From positions 372,001 to 436,000 of the forward strand of contig JAOTYL010000002.1 in assembly GCA_029861865.1 (NCBI GenBank): a stretch of 64,000 nucleotides of DNA. The letters are read 5' to 3'. Of this stretch, positions 50,746 to 60,252 are shown in pieces. The stretch comes from Myxococcales bacterium. GTDB lineage: Bacteria > Myxococcota_A > Polyangia > Polyangiales > Houyiibacteriaceae. The position numbers and the translations under genes are program-made. The notes under the pieces were generated by a model. That model was not told where the DNA came from, did not search any database, and worked only from the letters and a program-made list of their open reading frames with translations. How positions within the stretch are numbered: the stretch's first letter is position 1; each line of letters starts with the position of its first letter.

Positions 50746-52395
50746 TCAACCCGACTCGGCAGCATCGAAAACGCGACCGACCAACTCCTTCGCCTCGCGC
50801 TGGATTGAAGCTAGGTGCTCGCGACCGACGAAACTCTCGGCGTAGATCTTGTAGACATCCTCGGTGCCGGATGGGCGCGCCGCAAACCATCCATTGTCGG
50901 TGGTGACCTTGAGGCCCCCTATGGACGCGTCGTTCTCGGGCGCACGGGTAGAGACTTGCCGAATCGGCTCGCCGGCGAGCGTATCGGCGACCAGGTCCGA
51001 TTCACTCATGGCTTTGAGGGCTGCCTTCTGTAGCGGGCTCGCTGGTGCGTCAATCCGCTCGTAGATCGGATTGCCAAAGGTTCGGGTGAGCGTTTGATAG
51101 CACTCGCCTGGATCTTGGCCTGTCACCGCGGTGATTTCCGCTGCCAGCAGGTTCAACAAGATCCCATCCTTGTCGGTCGTCCAAACGCGACCGTCCTTAC
51201 GAAGGAAAGACGCACCCGCGCTTTCCTCGCCGCCGAATCCGTAAGAACCGTCGATCAAACCGTTGACAAACCACTTGAAACCGACCGGAACCTCGGCGAG
51301 CCGCCGCCGCAGATCTCGTGCGATCCGATCGATCATGGCGCTGCTGACCACGGTCTTACCGACGGCAGCCTTCGAGCGCCAGTCGCGCTCGGTAAACAGA
51401 TAGCTGATCGCCACGCTCAGATAATGGTTCGGGTTGAGCAAACCCCAACTCTGCGTGACGATCCCGTGTCGATCGAAATCGGTATCGTTCGCGAACGCGA
51501 TGTCGTACTGATTTCGTAGGTCGACTAGGCGTGCCATCGCGTAGGGAGACGAGCAATCCATCCGGATCTTACCGTCGTGATCGAGGGCCATGAACGAAAA
51601 CGTCGGGTCGATCGCCTCGTTGACGATCTCGAGCCGAAGACCGTATCGCTCTGCAATTCGGGGCCAGTATTTGACGCCCGCGCCTCCCATCGGGTCGGCC
51701 CCGATACGGAGGCCAGCATCCGCGATCGACTTCATGTCCAGCACCGTGTCGAGGGCATCCACGTAGGGCGTCAGGAAGTCGTAAATGTGCGTCGAGTCGG
51801 CACGGAGCGCTTCGTCGTAACTCACCCGTCGGACTTGCTGAAGCCCGGCGGCGAGCAACTGATTCGCCCGTCCCTCGATCCAGTTCGTGACATCGGTGTC
51901 CGCGGGGCCGCCATGTGGGGGGTTGTACTTGAAGCCGCCGTCCTCGGGGGGGTTGTGTGAAGGAGTCACGACGATCCCGTCTGCATCCCGCGCGCTCGTT
52001 CGATTGTGCTCGAGAATCGCAAACGACACGGCTGGAGTAGGCGTGTAGTGGCCTTCCCGCGCGATACAGACCTCCACGTCATTGGCTGCGAACACTTCTA
52101 ACGCGGTCCTCGCGGCCGGTGTCGACAACGCATGAGTATCTATCCCGATGAACAGAGGCCCGTCGATCCCTTCAGCGCTGCGGTAGTCGCAGATCGCTTG
52201 CGTGGTCGCGAGGATATGCATCTCGTTGAAGCTGAGGCGGAGAGAGGAACCGCGATGGCCGGACGTGCCGAAGCTGACCTTGTGCGCGGGCTCGTTGGGA
52301 TCGGGCTTGCCCTCGAAGTACTCGGCGATGAGCTCGTCGACGTCCACCAACATTTCGGAAGGCGCTGGCTGTCCAGCAAGCGGGTGTGCAGGCAT
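50746..52395 (-). CDS. pgm: Phosphoglucomutase (alpha-D-glucose phosphate-specific)
   Basis: The 549-residue enzyme interconverts glucose-1-P and glucose-6-P. It carries the phosphoserine loop '[20 protein letters not shown]', the metal loop '[10 protein letters not shown]', '[13 protein letters not shown]' and the phosphate site '[12 protein letters not shown]'. The start at ATG 52395 gives the length of the family (E. coli Pgm is 546). It overlaps or closely precedes the epimerase gene on the same strand. Adjacent gene bfr starts 542 bp upstream. Confidence 0.95.
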   Translation of the reverse strand: MPAHPLAGQPAPSEMLVDVDELIAEYFEGKPDPNEPAHKVSFGTSGHRGSSLRLSFNEMHILATTQAICDYRSAEGIDGPLFIGIDTHALSTPAARTALEVFAANDVEVCIAREGHYTPTPAVSFAILEHNRTSARDADGIVVTPSHNPPEDGGFKYNPPHGGPADTDVTNWIEGRANQLLAAGLQQVRRVSYDEALRADSTHIYDFLTPYVDALDTVLDMKSIADAGLRIGADPMGGAGVKYWPRIAERYGLRLEIVNEAIDPTFSFMALDHDGKIRMDCSSPYAMARLVDLRNQYDIAFANDTDFDRHGIVTQSWGLLNPNHYLSVAISYLFTERDWRSKAAVGKTVVSSAMIDRIARDLRRRLAEVPVGFKWFVNGLIDGSYGFGGEESAGASFLRKDGRVWTTDKDGILLNLLAAEITAVTGQDPGECYQTLTRTFGNPIYERIDAPASPLQKAALKAMSESDLVADTLAGEPIRQVSTRAPENDASIGGLKVTTDNGWFAARPSGTEDVYKIYAESFVGREHLASIQREAKELVGRVFDAAESG

Positions 52396-52457
52396 CGCTG
52401 AGCATGTAGCAGCCCACCGGCCGCTTGACGAAAGCCTTACTCGCTCATGACCGGAAG

Positions 52458-52937
52458 CTAGTTCGTATCGCCGCCCATTTGCTCGGCGAGATATCGGTCT
52501 TTCCCAATGGTGTCGACCAGGTGCAGCTGGGCTTCGAGCCAATCGATCCCCTCTTCCTCTTGGGCGAGGATGCTCTCGAGGAGCTCGCGCGTCCCGTTGT
52601 CGCCCTTCTTGCGACAGAGGGCGATGCCGTCATTCAGGCGCTTGCAGGCTTCGAGCTCGAGTTCGAGGTCGACTCGATGCTGCTCGACGGGATCTTCACC
52701 AACTTTCACCGGAGAGAGCCGCTGCATGTTGGGCGTGCCATCGAGAAACAGAATGCGTCCGATGACCGAGTTGGCGTGCTGCATTTCTTCGATCGACTCC
52801 GAGCGCTTTTTTTGAGCAAGCACGTGGAAGCCCCAGTCCTCGCACATCTTATGGTGGATGAAGTACTGATTGATCGCGGTCAGCTCCGAGGTGAGAACCT
52901 CATTCAGCAGCTCGATGACTTCGTCATTGCCCTTCAT
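52458..52937 (-). CDS. bfr: Bacterioferritin
   Basis: The 159-residue ferritin-like protein stores iron in a 24-mer with haem at the dimer interface. Visible are '[20 protein letters not shown]', '[18 protein letters not shown]' (with the haem Met in EEM) and '[11 protein letters not shown]'. The last ferroxidase motif, normally EEEHIDWLE or EEGHIDWLE, reads EEEGIDWLE here: the His ligand is replaced by Gly. The DNA (GAG GAA GAG GGG ATC) is unambiguous. It follows bfd on the same strand, and an inverted repeat operator lies between them. GAAGGA precedes the ATG. Confidence 0.93.
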   Translation of the reverse strand: MKGNDEVIELLNEVLTSELTAINQYFIHHKMCEDWGFHVLAQKKRSESIEEMQHANSVIGRILFLDGTPNMQRLSPVKVGEDPVEQHRVDLELELEACKRLNDGIALCRKKGDNGTRELLESILAQEEEGIDWLEAQLHLVDTIGKDRYLAEQMGGDTN

Positions 52938-52996
52938 ATCGATTTCCTTCACGCGAGCATAGGTACGCGCCGCGAATGTCGCAAACCCTATGCGTG

Positions 52997-53018
52997 AAGT
53001 TGAAAAGCGATTTCAACT
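52997..53018. promoter_or_regulatory. Iron-type inverted-repeat operator before bfr
   Basis: AGTTGAAA and TTTCAACT form perfect 8-bp arms around a 5-bp spacer (52998-53018). The left side is identical to the operator upstream of bfd for 10 bases. It lies 60-80 bp before the bfr start, at the end of bfd. Confidence 0.55.
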
Positions 53019-53215
53019 CACGAGCGACGCCGCGCTCGGATTGTCGTCTCCACACAGTCGTGCGACTCGATCAAACGGTCGATGACGGGACGACAACCAC
53101 CGCAGCTGCCACCGGCACCGCAAGCTTCGCGCACCTCGTTCCCGCTACGCGCGCCATCGGCGACGCATCGTCGGATCGTGGTGTCGTTCACGGCATGGCA
53201 GTGACAGACCAGCAT
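53018..53215 (-). CDS. bfd: Bacterioferritin-associated ferredoxin
   Basis: The 65-residue [2Fe-2S] protein has the four-Cys pattern CHC near residue 4 and CGGC near 38-41 (SCGGCRPVI). Bfd binds bacterioferritin and reduces the mineral core so that iron is released. It is followed by bfr, the standard partner, with a predicted iron-responsive operator upstream of each. Confidence 0.93.
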   Translation of the reverse strand: MLVCHCHAVNDTTIRRCVADGARSGNEVREACGAGGSCGGCRPVIDRLIESHDCVETTIRARRRS

Positions 53216-53221
53216 GCTTTC

Positions 53222-53256
53222 TTTATAACGCCTAGAAGTTGAAAATCAAATTCAAT
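53222..53256 (-). promoter_or_regulatory. bfd promoter with overlapping inverted-repeat operator
   Basis: On the minus strand TTGATT (53249-53244) and TATAAA (53227-53222) are spaced by 16 bp. The inverted repeat TTGAA-N7-TTCAA with extended left arm AAGTTGAAAA (53236-53256) covers the -35 box. It would let an iron-sensing repressor (Fur-like or DtxR-like) block transcription. Confidence 0.6.
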
Positions 53257-53277
53257 ATCGACAAAAAGCGCAGAGCT

Positions 53278-53289
53278 GGAAAATTTTCC
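53278..53289. promoter_or_regulatory. Palindrome GGAAAATTTTCC in the bfd-bioB gap
   Basis: A perfect 12-bp palindrome lies 10 bp after the bioB stop and 63 bp upstream of the bfd start. It is too short and lacks a T-run, so it is unlikely to be a terminator. It may be a second regulator site. Confidence 0.3.
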
Positions 53290-53298
53290 TCGTTCGCC

Positions 53299-54312
53299 CT
53301 ATTCCGCCGCGTTTCCGGGTAGTTCGACGCTACCGGCGGGAGAGCCAAGCCGCGGGTCACCCGGATCGAGCGCCGCCAGACCCGCCTCTCGAAGGAGGTC
53401 GAGGTCGGCCCGATGGTCGGGGTTGCCGGTCGTGAGCAGCTTGTCCCCAAAGAAAATACTGTTGGCTCCAGCCATGAAGCATAGGAGCTGTGCCTCTCGG
53501 CTGAGCCCGCTCCGGCCAGCCGACAGTCGAACGCGCGCGCCAGGCATCAGGATGCGCGCCACGGCACACATGCGGATGAGCTCGAGCGATCCGACGGGGT
53601 CTCGATCCCCAAGCGGTGTGCCCTCCACGCGGACGAGCGCATTGATCGGCACGCTCTCGGGCTGCGGGGAAAGATTCGCGAGCGTCACCAACATCCCGAC
53701 GCGATCATCGATGCCCTCGCCCATCCCGATGATGCCACCTGCGCAAACCGAGATTCCGGCCTCGGCCACGCGTTGAATCGTCTGAAGACGATCTTGGTAG
53801 GTGCGAGTGGTGATGATCTCGCCGTAAAACTCTTCCGAGGTGTCCAAATTGTGATTGTACGCGGTGAGTCCAGCATCCTTAAGCTGCTGGGTCTGTTCGT
53901 CGTCGAGCATGCCGAGAGTGGCGCACGCTTCCAAGCCGAGATCGCGCACGCCTCGAACCATGTGCAACACGCGATCAAACTGTTCGCTGCCCTTCTTGGG
54001 GCTTCGCCAGGCCGCACCCATACAAAAGCGACTCGCCCCTGCCTCCTTAGCTTGACGCGCTTTTTCGAGAACATCGTCGACGTCCATGAGGCGCTCGGGT
54101 TCGACACCGGTGTCGTATCTGGCGCTTTGGGGACAATACGAACAGTCTTCTGGGCAGGCGCCAGTCTTGATCGACAGAAGGGTGCACAACTGGATCGCAT
54201 CAGGAGGCTGATGCTGTCGATGCACCGTCTGCGCGCGAAAAAGCAGCTCGGTCAGCGGCAGATCGTGAAGTGCGCGAGCTTCCGCTCGGGTCCAATGGCG
54301 GGCCTCGGTCAT
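53299..54312 (-). CDS. bioB: Biotin synthase
   Basis: The 337-residue radical SAM enzyme inserts sulfur into dethiobiotin. The cluster motif 'CPEDCSYC' near residue 52 and '[26 protein letters not shown]' and the C-terminal '[14 protein letters not shown]' are typical. I start at ATG 54312, although GTG 54348 is possible. No other bio gene is in the window except the SPT-like member of the BioF superfamily, which is not likely to be BioF. Confidence 0.96.
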   Translation of the reverse strand: MTEARHWTRAEARALHDLPLTELLFRAQTVHRQHQPPDAIQLCTLLSIKTGACPEDCSYCPQSARYDTGVEPERLMDVDDVLEKARQAKEAGASRFCMGAAWRSPKKGSEQFDRVLHMVRGVRDLGLEACATLGMLDDEQTQQLKDAGLTAYNHNLDTSEEFYGEIITTRTYQDRLQTIQRVAEAGISVCAGGIIGMGEGIDDRVGMLVTLANLSPQPESVPINALVRVEGTPLGDRDPVGSLELIRMCAVARILMPGARVRLSAGRSGLSREAQLLCFMAGANSIFFGDKLLTTGNPDHRADLDLLREAGLAALDPGDPRLGSPAGSVELPGNAAE

Positions 54313-54419
54313 CTGGGGCGATGTCTTAGCCTCCCGATGCGTGGACACGCAAGGTGAGCCCTCTTCTTGCGGATGAGCGCCTTGAAAGGGTCGAAACCCC
54401 CGCGTAGGGTCCGGAAATC

Positions 54420-55487
54420 TTGTCCGAGGTTATCGACTCATCGCTGGCGGCCGTGGCTCCTATCGCACCGATCGAAAGCGCCCGGCCAGTTCCCCTCGGA
54501 GCAGTACCGCCTCTGACATGGATGGCCGCTCTCGGGTGCGCCGCCGATTTGATCATCAACCGCATCCTGCTTCGGACATGGGCAGACGGTTTGTCGCGAG
54601 AAGCGTTCCTGCACCTCGATCGCTGGGGCGCATTTTCGCGAAACCTCGCCGTGGTGAGCGGGCTCGTCGCGCTATCGTTTTGCCTGTCCGCATATGGATC
54701 GCGCAAGAGCGAGCTCCCCTTGTCGGCACGCATCGGAATCATGGGTTTTGGTTGGGCACTCATCCCGATCGTCGTGATGATGACCTTCCTGCCCCTCGCA
54801 TGGATGCGCGTCGAGCTGGTATTGGTCATCGCGGGTCTCGCGCACGCCCTGATTCTCTTGCTGATCCTGGCGGGCATCCACTGGCGCTCGACGAAGGCGA
54901 TCTCGAGCACGCTCGCGCTCTTGCTGGTGGCATACCTGAGCGGGATCGTCTCCCTGATCGTGAGCCTCGTCGGCGGACGAGCGCTCTGGGAGCACACCGA
55001 GCGGCTGGCTTTCGCTTTTCGTTGGTCGGGTGAGCTCGCGTACCTCGCCGTGCCGATCGCGGTGGGCTTTGCAGTTCGGATCCCCTGGCGTGAGGCCCGT
55101 GGCAAGTTGACGCTCGTGTTTTCGATGATCGCTGCTGTTGGAGTTGCAGCGGGAATGGTCGTGTGGCGCAACTCGGTTGGGGGCGATCTGACGAATCTGT
55201 TCTACGGTGCGTTTCGGCTCGACTTCCTCGCCGAACAAAATGCGGTTGGCTGGTACGCGGTGCCGCTTAGCATCGGATGGGCGGTTGCGGTCGCCGCAAC
55301 TCTTTCCAAAGATCCGACGCTCCGACAATTGGGTGCAGCCCTCGTGCTTCTCTTGTGCACTGGTTACGCTCCCCGTACGCCAAGTGCGTTGATCATGTCG
55401 GTGCTCGCGGTCGCCCTCATATCTCGCGCCGCCGTTGCAACTGCATTGCGCCGTAGAGCGGCCGAGGGAGATACCACCGAACGCTAG
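54420..55487 (+). CDS. Polytopic membrane protein of unknown function
   Basis: The 355-residue protein (TTG start) has about ten hydrophobic segments. There is no motif I recognise. Short hydrophilic loops alternate with helices such as '[20 protein letters not shown]', '[13 protein letters not shown]' and '[20 protein letters not shown]'. It is divergent from bioB and stops at the aminotransferase gene on the other strand. A transporter or a membrane enzyme is possible. Confidence 0.7.
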   Translation: MSEVIDSSLAAVAPIAPIESARPVPLGAVPPLTWMAALGCAADLIINRILLRTWADGLSREAFLHLDRWGAFSRNLAVVSGLVALSFCLSAYGSRKSELPLSARIGIMGFGWALIPIVVMMTFLPLAWMRVELVLVIAGLAHALILLLILAGIHWRSTKAISSTLALLLVAYLSGIVSLIVSLVGGRALWEHTERLAFAFRWSGELAYLAVPIAVGFAVRIPWREARGKLTLVFSMIAAVGVAAGMVVWRNSVGGDLTNLFYGAFRLDFLAEQNAVGWYAVPLSIGWAVAVAATLSKDPTLRQLGAALVLLLCTGYAPRTPSALIMSVLAVALISRAAVATALRRRAAEGDTTER

Positions 55488-56696
55488 TCAGCTGAGTTTC
55501 GCAACTGCTTCGCCGATCCGCTTGAGACCCTCTCGAATCACGTCGTTGGAGGCGGCATAGGAAATCCGTACGAAGCCCGGCGCACCAAAGGCCGTTCCGG
55601 GAACGACCGCGCAGCGCGCCTCTTCGAGCAGGTAGCCCGCAATGTCGATGTCGGTTTCGAGTGTTTGGTCGCCCGCTCGCCTTCCGATGAGGCCCTGCAC
55701 GCTCGCAAAAGCGTAGAAGGCACCTTCGGGCAGCCGGCAGGAGATCCCATCGATCGCGTTCAGCCCTTCGATGATGATACCCCGGCGCTCCTCGAATGCC
55801 TTGCGCATCGCTTCCATCGGCGCCCACGGGCCCTCGAGCGCGGCTAACGCGGCATGTTGAGCAACCGCCGCCGGATTGGTGGTGGCTTGCCCCTGGATCT
55901 TGTCACAGGCCTTCGCAACGTGCTCGGGTCCGAGCATCCAACCGATGCGCCAGCCAGTCATCGCGAATGTCTTGCTGACGCCATCGACGATGATGATTCG
56001 ATCACGAAGCTCGGGCGCGACCTCGAGAATCGACTTCTGCTCGAAGCCGCCGTAGACGAGTTGCCCGTAGATTTCATCGACGATGATCCAGAAGTTGTGC
56101 TGAGCGGCGACATCGGCGAGCTCGCGAAGCTGTTCGCCGGAATACGCTGCGCCGGTCGGGTTCGACGGCGAGCAGAGAAGGAGCGCCTTGGTCTTCGAGG
56201 TGATCGCCGCACGCAACGCGTCCGGGGTCATCCGAAAGCCCTCGGCTTCGGTGGTTTGGACGATCACCGGAGTCGCACCCGCTAGACGAACCTGCTCCGG
56301 GTAGCTGACCCAGTAGGGCGCCGGGATCAGAACCTCGTCCCCTTCGTCGTAGAGGGCGAGCGCCAAGTTGAAGAGGGTGTGCTTCGCCCCGATCGAGACT
56401 ACGACGTCTGCTGGCTCGTGAGAGACGCCGCCGCGCCGCGCCGCCGAGGTTTGGCAGATCGCGTTGCGGAGCTCGATAATGCCACGCGCCGCGGTGTAGC
56501 GGGTCGCACCCCGATCGATGGCCTGCTTGGCGGCATCGCGGATGTGGGCCGGGGTATCGAAGTCGGGCTCGCCCACGCTGAACGAAAGCACATCGATGCC
56601 CTGTGCCTTGAGCTCGCGTGCTCGCTGGGCGACTGCGACGGTGGCTGAGGGTTTGACGGCACTGAGCCGCCGGGCGACCGGAATGCTTTCAGTCAT
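55488..56696 (-). CDS. Aspartate/aromatic aminotransferase, class I (Asp-like)
   Basis: The 402-residue PLP aminotransferase carries 'SVGEPDFDTPAHI', 'SPSNPTGAAYS', 'VDEIYGQLVY' and the PLP-lysine segment 'DGVSKTFAMTGWRIGW'. The length, and its likeness to the Thermus AspC/AatA class, favour aspartate aminotransferase. It could also accept aromatic acids. It lies alone next to the SCO/haem A group. Confidence 0.92.
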   Translation of the reverse strand: MTESIPVARRLSAVKPSATVAVAQRARELKAQGIDVLSFSVGEPDFDTPAHIRDAAKQAIDRGATRYTAARGIIELRNAICQTSAARRGGVSHEPADVVVSIGAKHTLFNLALALYDEGDEVLIPAPYWVSYPEQVRLAGATPVIVQTTEAEGFRMTPDALRAAITSKTKALLLCSPSNPTGAAYSGEQLRELADVAAQHNFWIIVDEIYGQLVYGGFEQKSILEVAPELRDRIIIVDGVSKTFAMTGWRIGWMLGPEHVAKACDKIQGQATTNPAAVAQHAALAALEGPWAPMEAMRKAFEERRGIIIEGLNAIDGISCRLPEGAFYAFASVQGLIGRRAGDQTLETDIDIAGYLLEEARCAVVPGTAFGAPGFVRISYAASNDVIREGLKRIGEAVAKLS

Positions 56697-56727
56697 GCGG
56701 CGGACCTAACACCGAAGCGCCGGCGTA

Positions 56728-57321
56728 TCAACGCACCGCAGACACGCTCGAAGCCAAGAAGCGCAGATCCCGCTCTAGATCGGCGATCCCATCGTTGTTG
56801 GCGCGATAATAGCCGCGCACCTGGGCCTTCTCGTCGACCAGCACGAAGTGATTGGCATGCATGATCGCCTCGGCCCCCGGCTGGTCGTCTCCCTCGGCCA
56901 GCCCGACCTTGAAGCCGTTCAAGACGACGTCGCGGATCGCCTGCTCCTCGCCGGTGACGAACCGCCAGTTGGCTTCGGAGAGCTCGTTCTTGGTCATATA
57001 GGCCTTGAGGACCTTGGGTGTGTCGTTTCTCGGATCGACACTCACGGACAGAAACTGAGCGTTTGGAATGTCGGAAAGGCGGGTCTGAAGGCCCTGCATG
57101 TGAGCGGTGAGCCTCGGGCAGGTCGAACGGCAATGGGTGAAGATGAAGTCCGCCACCCAAAAATCTCCCTCGAGAGCCTGGCGATCGAATGTCTGGCTGT
57201 TCTGGTCGACCAACGTGAATTCGGGAAGCTGAGCGAGAACCGGGGGCGGCTCGTTCTTCCTCGAGCACCCGATGGTCAGCACGGACAAGACGAGCAGCAG
57301 TCGAATCGTTTTAGAGCGCAT
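56728..57321 (-). CDS. SCO1/SenC-like copper chaperone, lipoprotein
   Basis: A 197-residue protein with lipobox LTIGC and thioredoxin fold. The copper ligands are in 'THCRSTCP' (CxxxC) and the His in 'IMHANHFVLVD'. SCO proteins load the Cu-A centre of cytochrome c oxidase. The start overlaps the ctaB stop by 11 bases, so the two are translated together, consistent with oxidase assembly. Confidence 0.92.
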   Translation of the reverse strand: MRSKTIRLLLVLSVLTIGCSRKNEPPPVLAQLPEFTLVDQNSQTFDRQALEGDFWVADFIFTHCRSTCPRLTAHMQGLQTRLSDIPNAQFLSVSVDPRNDTPKVLKAYMTKNELSEANWRFVTGEEQAIRDVVLNGFKVGLAEGDDQPGAEAIMHANHFVLVDEKAQVRGYYRANNDGIADLERDLRFLASSVSAVR

Positions 57322-58192
57322 CGAGGATGAGGGCTGCGAATATCACAGTGAGGTAAATGAGGGAGGCGACGAAGAGCTTCTTGGCCCAAGCCTGGACATC
57401 GGGCGCCCAAAACCCGCGAAGCGACTCCCCGAAGAACAACGCACCGGCGACCACGGCCGTCGACAGATAGAGGAGACCAGCCAGACCGTACGGAACGAGC
57501 AGGAGCGAAACCGCCCAAACGGCAAAGCTGTAGACCACGGCCTGGACTTTGGCTGACTCGAGACCTCGAACCGAGGGCAACACCTTGAGACCCGCCCGCT
57601 CGTACTCGTCTTGGCGAAAGATCGAAATCGCGATGAAGTGAGGGATTTGCCAAAAGAACAAGACGCCGAAGAGCACGAGCCCCGGAGCCTCGATCGTGCC
57701 ACGCACGGCGGTCCAGCCCATCAAAGGTGGAAGTGCGCCCGGAATGGCGCCAACGAAAAGCGCGGTGGGCGTCCATTGCTTCATGGGTGTGTAGATCGCC
57801 ACGTAGCTGAGCAGGGCGATGAGACCGAGAAAACCGGTCATCGGGTTCACGGCCAACCAAAGGACCGGCACCGACAACATCCCCATGCCGACACCGAGCA
57901 GCAATGCCCACACCGGCGCGAGCCTCCCGTCGGGAAGCGGGCGATTGGCGGTTCGGGCCATCAGCCGGTCGCTATCGCGCTCGAGGTAGCAGTTGAGAGC
58001 GTTGGCGGCACCGACGACCATCCCCGTCGTCACGAGCATGATGGTCATCGCCAGGAGATCGAGTGACCCTGGCGCGAGCCACATACCGCCAGCGGCGGTT
58101 ACCAAAACCATGAGCGTGATGCGCGGCTTGGTGAGCGCGATCAGATCGCGCATCGTCAGCATCATGGTCACTGGTCGAGTCGCTGCGGTCAT
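57311..58192 (-). CDS. ctaB: Protoheme IX farnesyltransferase (haem O synthase)
   Basis: The 293-residue membrane prenyltransferase adds the farnesyl tail to haem b. Its Asp-rich motif lies in 'NCYLERDSDRLMARTANRP', and there are about nine hydrophobic helices ('VTAAGGMWLAPG', 'GVLFFWQIPHFIAISIF'). It is the first haem A step, and CtaA of this operon does the second. It lies 39 bp downstream of a kinase gene that separates it from ctaA. Confidence 0.95.
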   Translation of the reverse strand: MTAATRPVTMMLTMRDLIALTKPRITLMVLVTAAGGMWLAPGSLDLLAMTIMLVTTGMVVGAANALNCYLERDSDRLMARTANRPLPDGRLAPVWALLLGVGMGMLSVPVLWLAVNPMTGFLGLIALLSYVAIYTPMKQWTPTALFVGAIPGALPPLMGWTAVRGTIEAPGLVLFGVLFFWQIPHFIAISIFRQDEYERAGLKVLPSVRGLESAKVQAVVYSFAVWAVSLLLVPYGLAGLLYLSTAVVAGALFFGESLRGFWAPDVQAWAKKLFVASLIYLTVIFAALILDAL

Positions 58193-58231
58193 GCCAGGTT
58201 GGGGGGGGTTTAGAGTCGGCTGAGCAGAGGG

Positions 58232-59308
58232 TCAAGAGCCCGGCCGGAACGAGGCCCAAAGCGCGAGTGCACCAGCCACGCCGAGCGCAATCCCCACGAC
58301 GAGAACCACCCACGAGCCTTTGGAGCGCTTTCGAGCGCCCACCGACCGAACCGGGGCGGCAGGTTCAAAGGGGCTCACCATCGACGCCGTTGGCCCAGGG
58401 ATCGGCAGGCTGATCGGACCTAGCCCCTCCGCGCTTTCGCGAGGTTGAAGCACCGCCTCGAGGGCGATCGCAAATTCGGCGGCGGAGGGGTATCGCTCGG
58501 CGGGGTCCTTGGCGAGCGCCTTCATGACCACCTCCTCGAGTCCCGGCGGGAAAAAGGCCTCCGGACACCGCTTGGAGAGCGGAATCGGGGTCGCGTTGGC
58601 GTGAAGCTGGATGTATTCGATGGGCTGCTTGGCATCGAAGGGAAGCTTACCCGTCAGGAGCTCGTACAGGATGATTCCGAGCGAGTAGATGTCTGAGCGC
58701 GCGTCGAGAGTCTTACCGTGAGCCTGTTCGGGGCTCATGAACTCGGGTGTCCCGAAGACCATTCCTTGCTGCGTGAGCACCATCGAGCCCGGGCGCATCT
58801 GCCGCTCGGTAACTTTGGCAAGACCGAAGTCGAGCACTTTCGGGAAGTCGCGAATACCTCCCTGCGTCGTGACGAATACGTTCTCCGGCTTCAAGTCGCG
58901 GTGGACGATGCCTGCCTGATGGGCCTCTTCGAGGGCTCCACAGACCTGCACCATGATCCGGATCGCCCGCTCGGGCGCCAGCGCGCCCTCGGCACGCACC
59001 ATCTGGGCGAGATTCTGCCCGACCAAATGCTCCATCACGAAGTAGCACGCGCCGTCGTCCAACTGACCGTACAAGAACACGCGAGCCGTGTTCGGATGCG
59101 AAAGCTGACTCATCGCCCGCGCCTCGCGTCGGAATCGAGATACCAAGTCGCTGCGTGAGAGGTATCGAGAGTGGAGAATCTTGATGGCGACGTACCGATT
59201 CATGTCGGGCTGCTCGGCGCGATAGACCGCGCCCATCCCGCCCTTCCCGATCTTCTCGACGATGCGGAACTGGCCGGCGACCTCTTTGCCCATGTACGGA
59301 TCGCTCAC
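58232..59308 (-). CDS. Ser/Thr protein kinase with C-terminal transmembrane helix
   Basis: The 358-residue kinase has all core motifs (GKGGMGAVYRA, VAIKIL, HRDLKPENVFV, DFGLA, GTPEFMSPEQ) in residues about 12-275. A Pro/Ser-rich linker and one membrane anchor near the C-terminus follow (VVLVVGIALGVAGALALWA). The kinase domain is thus cytoplasmic and membrane-attached. It starts with GTG and overlaps the ctaA stop by four bases (GTGA), so it is co-translated with ctaA and is followed by ctaB and SCO. Regulation of oxidase assembly by phosphorylation is an attractive inference. Confidence 0.92.
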   Translation of the reverse strand: MSDPYMGKEVAGQFRIVEKIGKGGMGAVYRAEQPDMNRYVAIKILHSRYLSRSDLVSRFRREARAMSQLSHPNTARVFLYGQLDDGACYFVMEHLVGQNLAQMVRAEGALAPERAIRIMVQVCGALEEAHQAGIVHRDLKPENVFVTTQGGIRDFPKVLDFGLAKVTERQMRPGSMVLTQQGMVFGTPEFMSPEQAHGKTLDARSDIYSLGIILYELLTGKLPFDAKQPIEYIQLHANATPIPLSKRCPEAFFPPGLEEVVMKALAKDPAERYPSAAEFAIALEAVLQPRESAEGLGPISLPIPGPTASMVSPFEPAAPVRSVGARKRSKGSWVVLVVGIALGVAGALALWASFRPGS

Positions 59309-60231
59309 GGGGTCAGGTTAGCACTCGAGATGGCGGGCTGTGAGTAAAGTGCGAGCGTGACGAGCGTGATCCATATCGCGTCGGCAATGAGGAGGTGGGT
59401 GAGCTGGAGCCAGACCGGCGCCAACAACGCTACATTGACGAAACCCACTGCTATTTGGATCAGCGACAACGCTCCGAGACCCAGGGCCGAAGATCGGTTC
59501 GAGGGCTCGTCCCGGAGAAGCAAGCCGGCGAGCCAGACGAGATAGCCCGAGCCCAAGATGGCGATGACGGGATGCCACAGGCGTAATCGGAGAAAGACGT
59601 GTGACGAAGGCGAAAGATCCTCACGAAGGGCTTCGGCCAAGCTCTCCGCTGGGAATAGCGTGTCCCCAAGCGCGGCGACCGCCCCACTCACCCCGGCAAG
59701 GAGAAGCAGAGCGGCGGCGACCCCGAAGAGCCGGCGACTCCGCGTGTCGCGACGCCAACATACGCCCTCGTCCCGCCAAGCGCCGAGGGTCATCCAGGTG
59801 AGCGCCCCGAGAAGGAGAAACGTGTTGATCAAATGCGCCGACATCCAAGTCGCCCGCGCCGACGAAGGATTGTCTGCCACCATTCGGAAGAGCACCAGCC
59901 CTGCCCCGACGAGCGCCTCGGTCGTCATGAAGAAAAAGCTCCAACCGGCGGCAGCTCTCGTGGCATGACCGCGGGCGAAGAGACCACGCGCGACGAGCCA
60001 CATCACCAGGGTCCAAATCCAGGCAAAACCGGAAGTCAGCCGGTGGGTGAGCTCGATGATGGTCTTGGTAGACGGGGCGACAGGGAGTGCGACGCCGTTA
60101 CAGAGTGGCCAGTGAGCTCCACAGCCGTCGCCCGAAAGCGACGCGCGAACGTAGGCACCCCATAAAATGACCGCTACCGTGTAAGGAAGCAGCGCGGTTG
60201 CCGCGACCGCAAAGCGCCTTTGAGAACGCAC
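59305..60231 (-). CDS. ctaA: Haem A synthase (COX15/CtaA)
   Basis: The 308-residue membrane protein has about eight helices and the conserved His ligands: 'ELTHRLTSG', 'WMSAHLINTF', 'RLWHPVIAI' and 'LQLTHLLIAD'. It converts haem O to haem A, following CtaB. The gene leads the cluster ctaA, kinase, ctaB, SCO. It starts with GTG at 60231, 21 bp after the PDZ protein gene. Confidence 0.92.
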   Translation of the reverse strand: MRSQRRFAVAATALLPYTVAVILWGAYVRASLSGDGCGAHWPLCNGVALPVAPSTKTIIELTHRLTSGFAWIWTLVMWLVARGLFARGHATRAAAGWSFFFMTTEALVGAGLVLFRMVADNPSSARATWMSAHLINTFLLLGALTWMTLGAWRDEGVCWRRDTRSRRLFGVAAALLLLAGVSGAVAALGDTLFPAESLAEALREDLSPSSHVFLRLRLWHPVIAILGSGYLVWLAGLLLRDEPSNRSSALGLGALSLIQIAVGFVNVALLAPVWLQLTHLLIADAIWITLVTLALYSQPAISSANLTP

Positions 60232-60252
60232 CGCGGTACGATGGAGTCGAAC

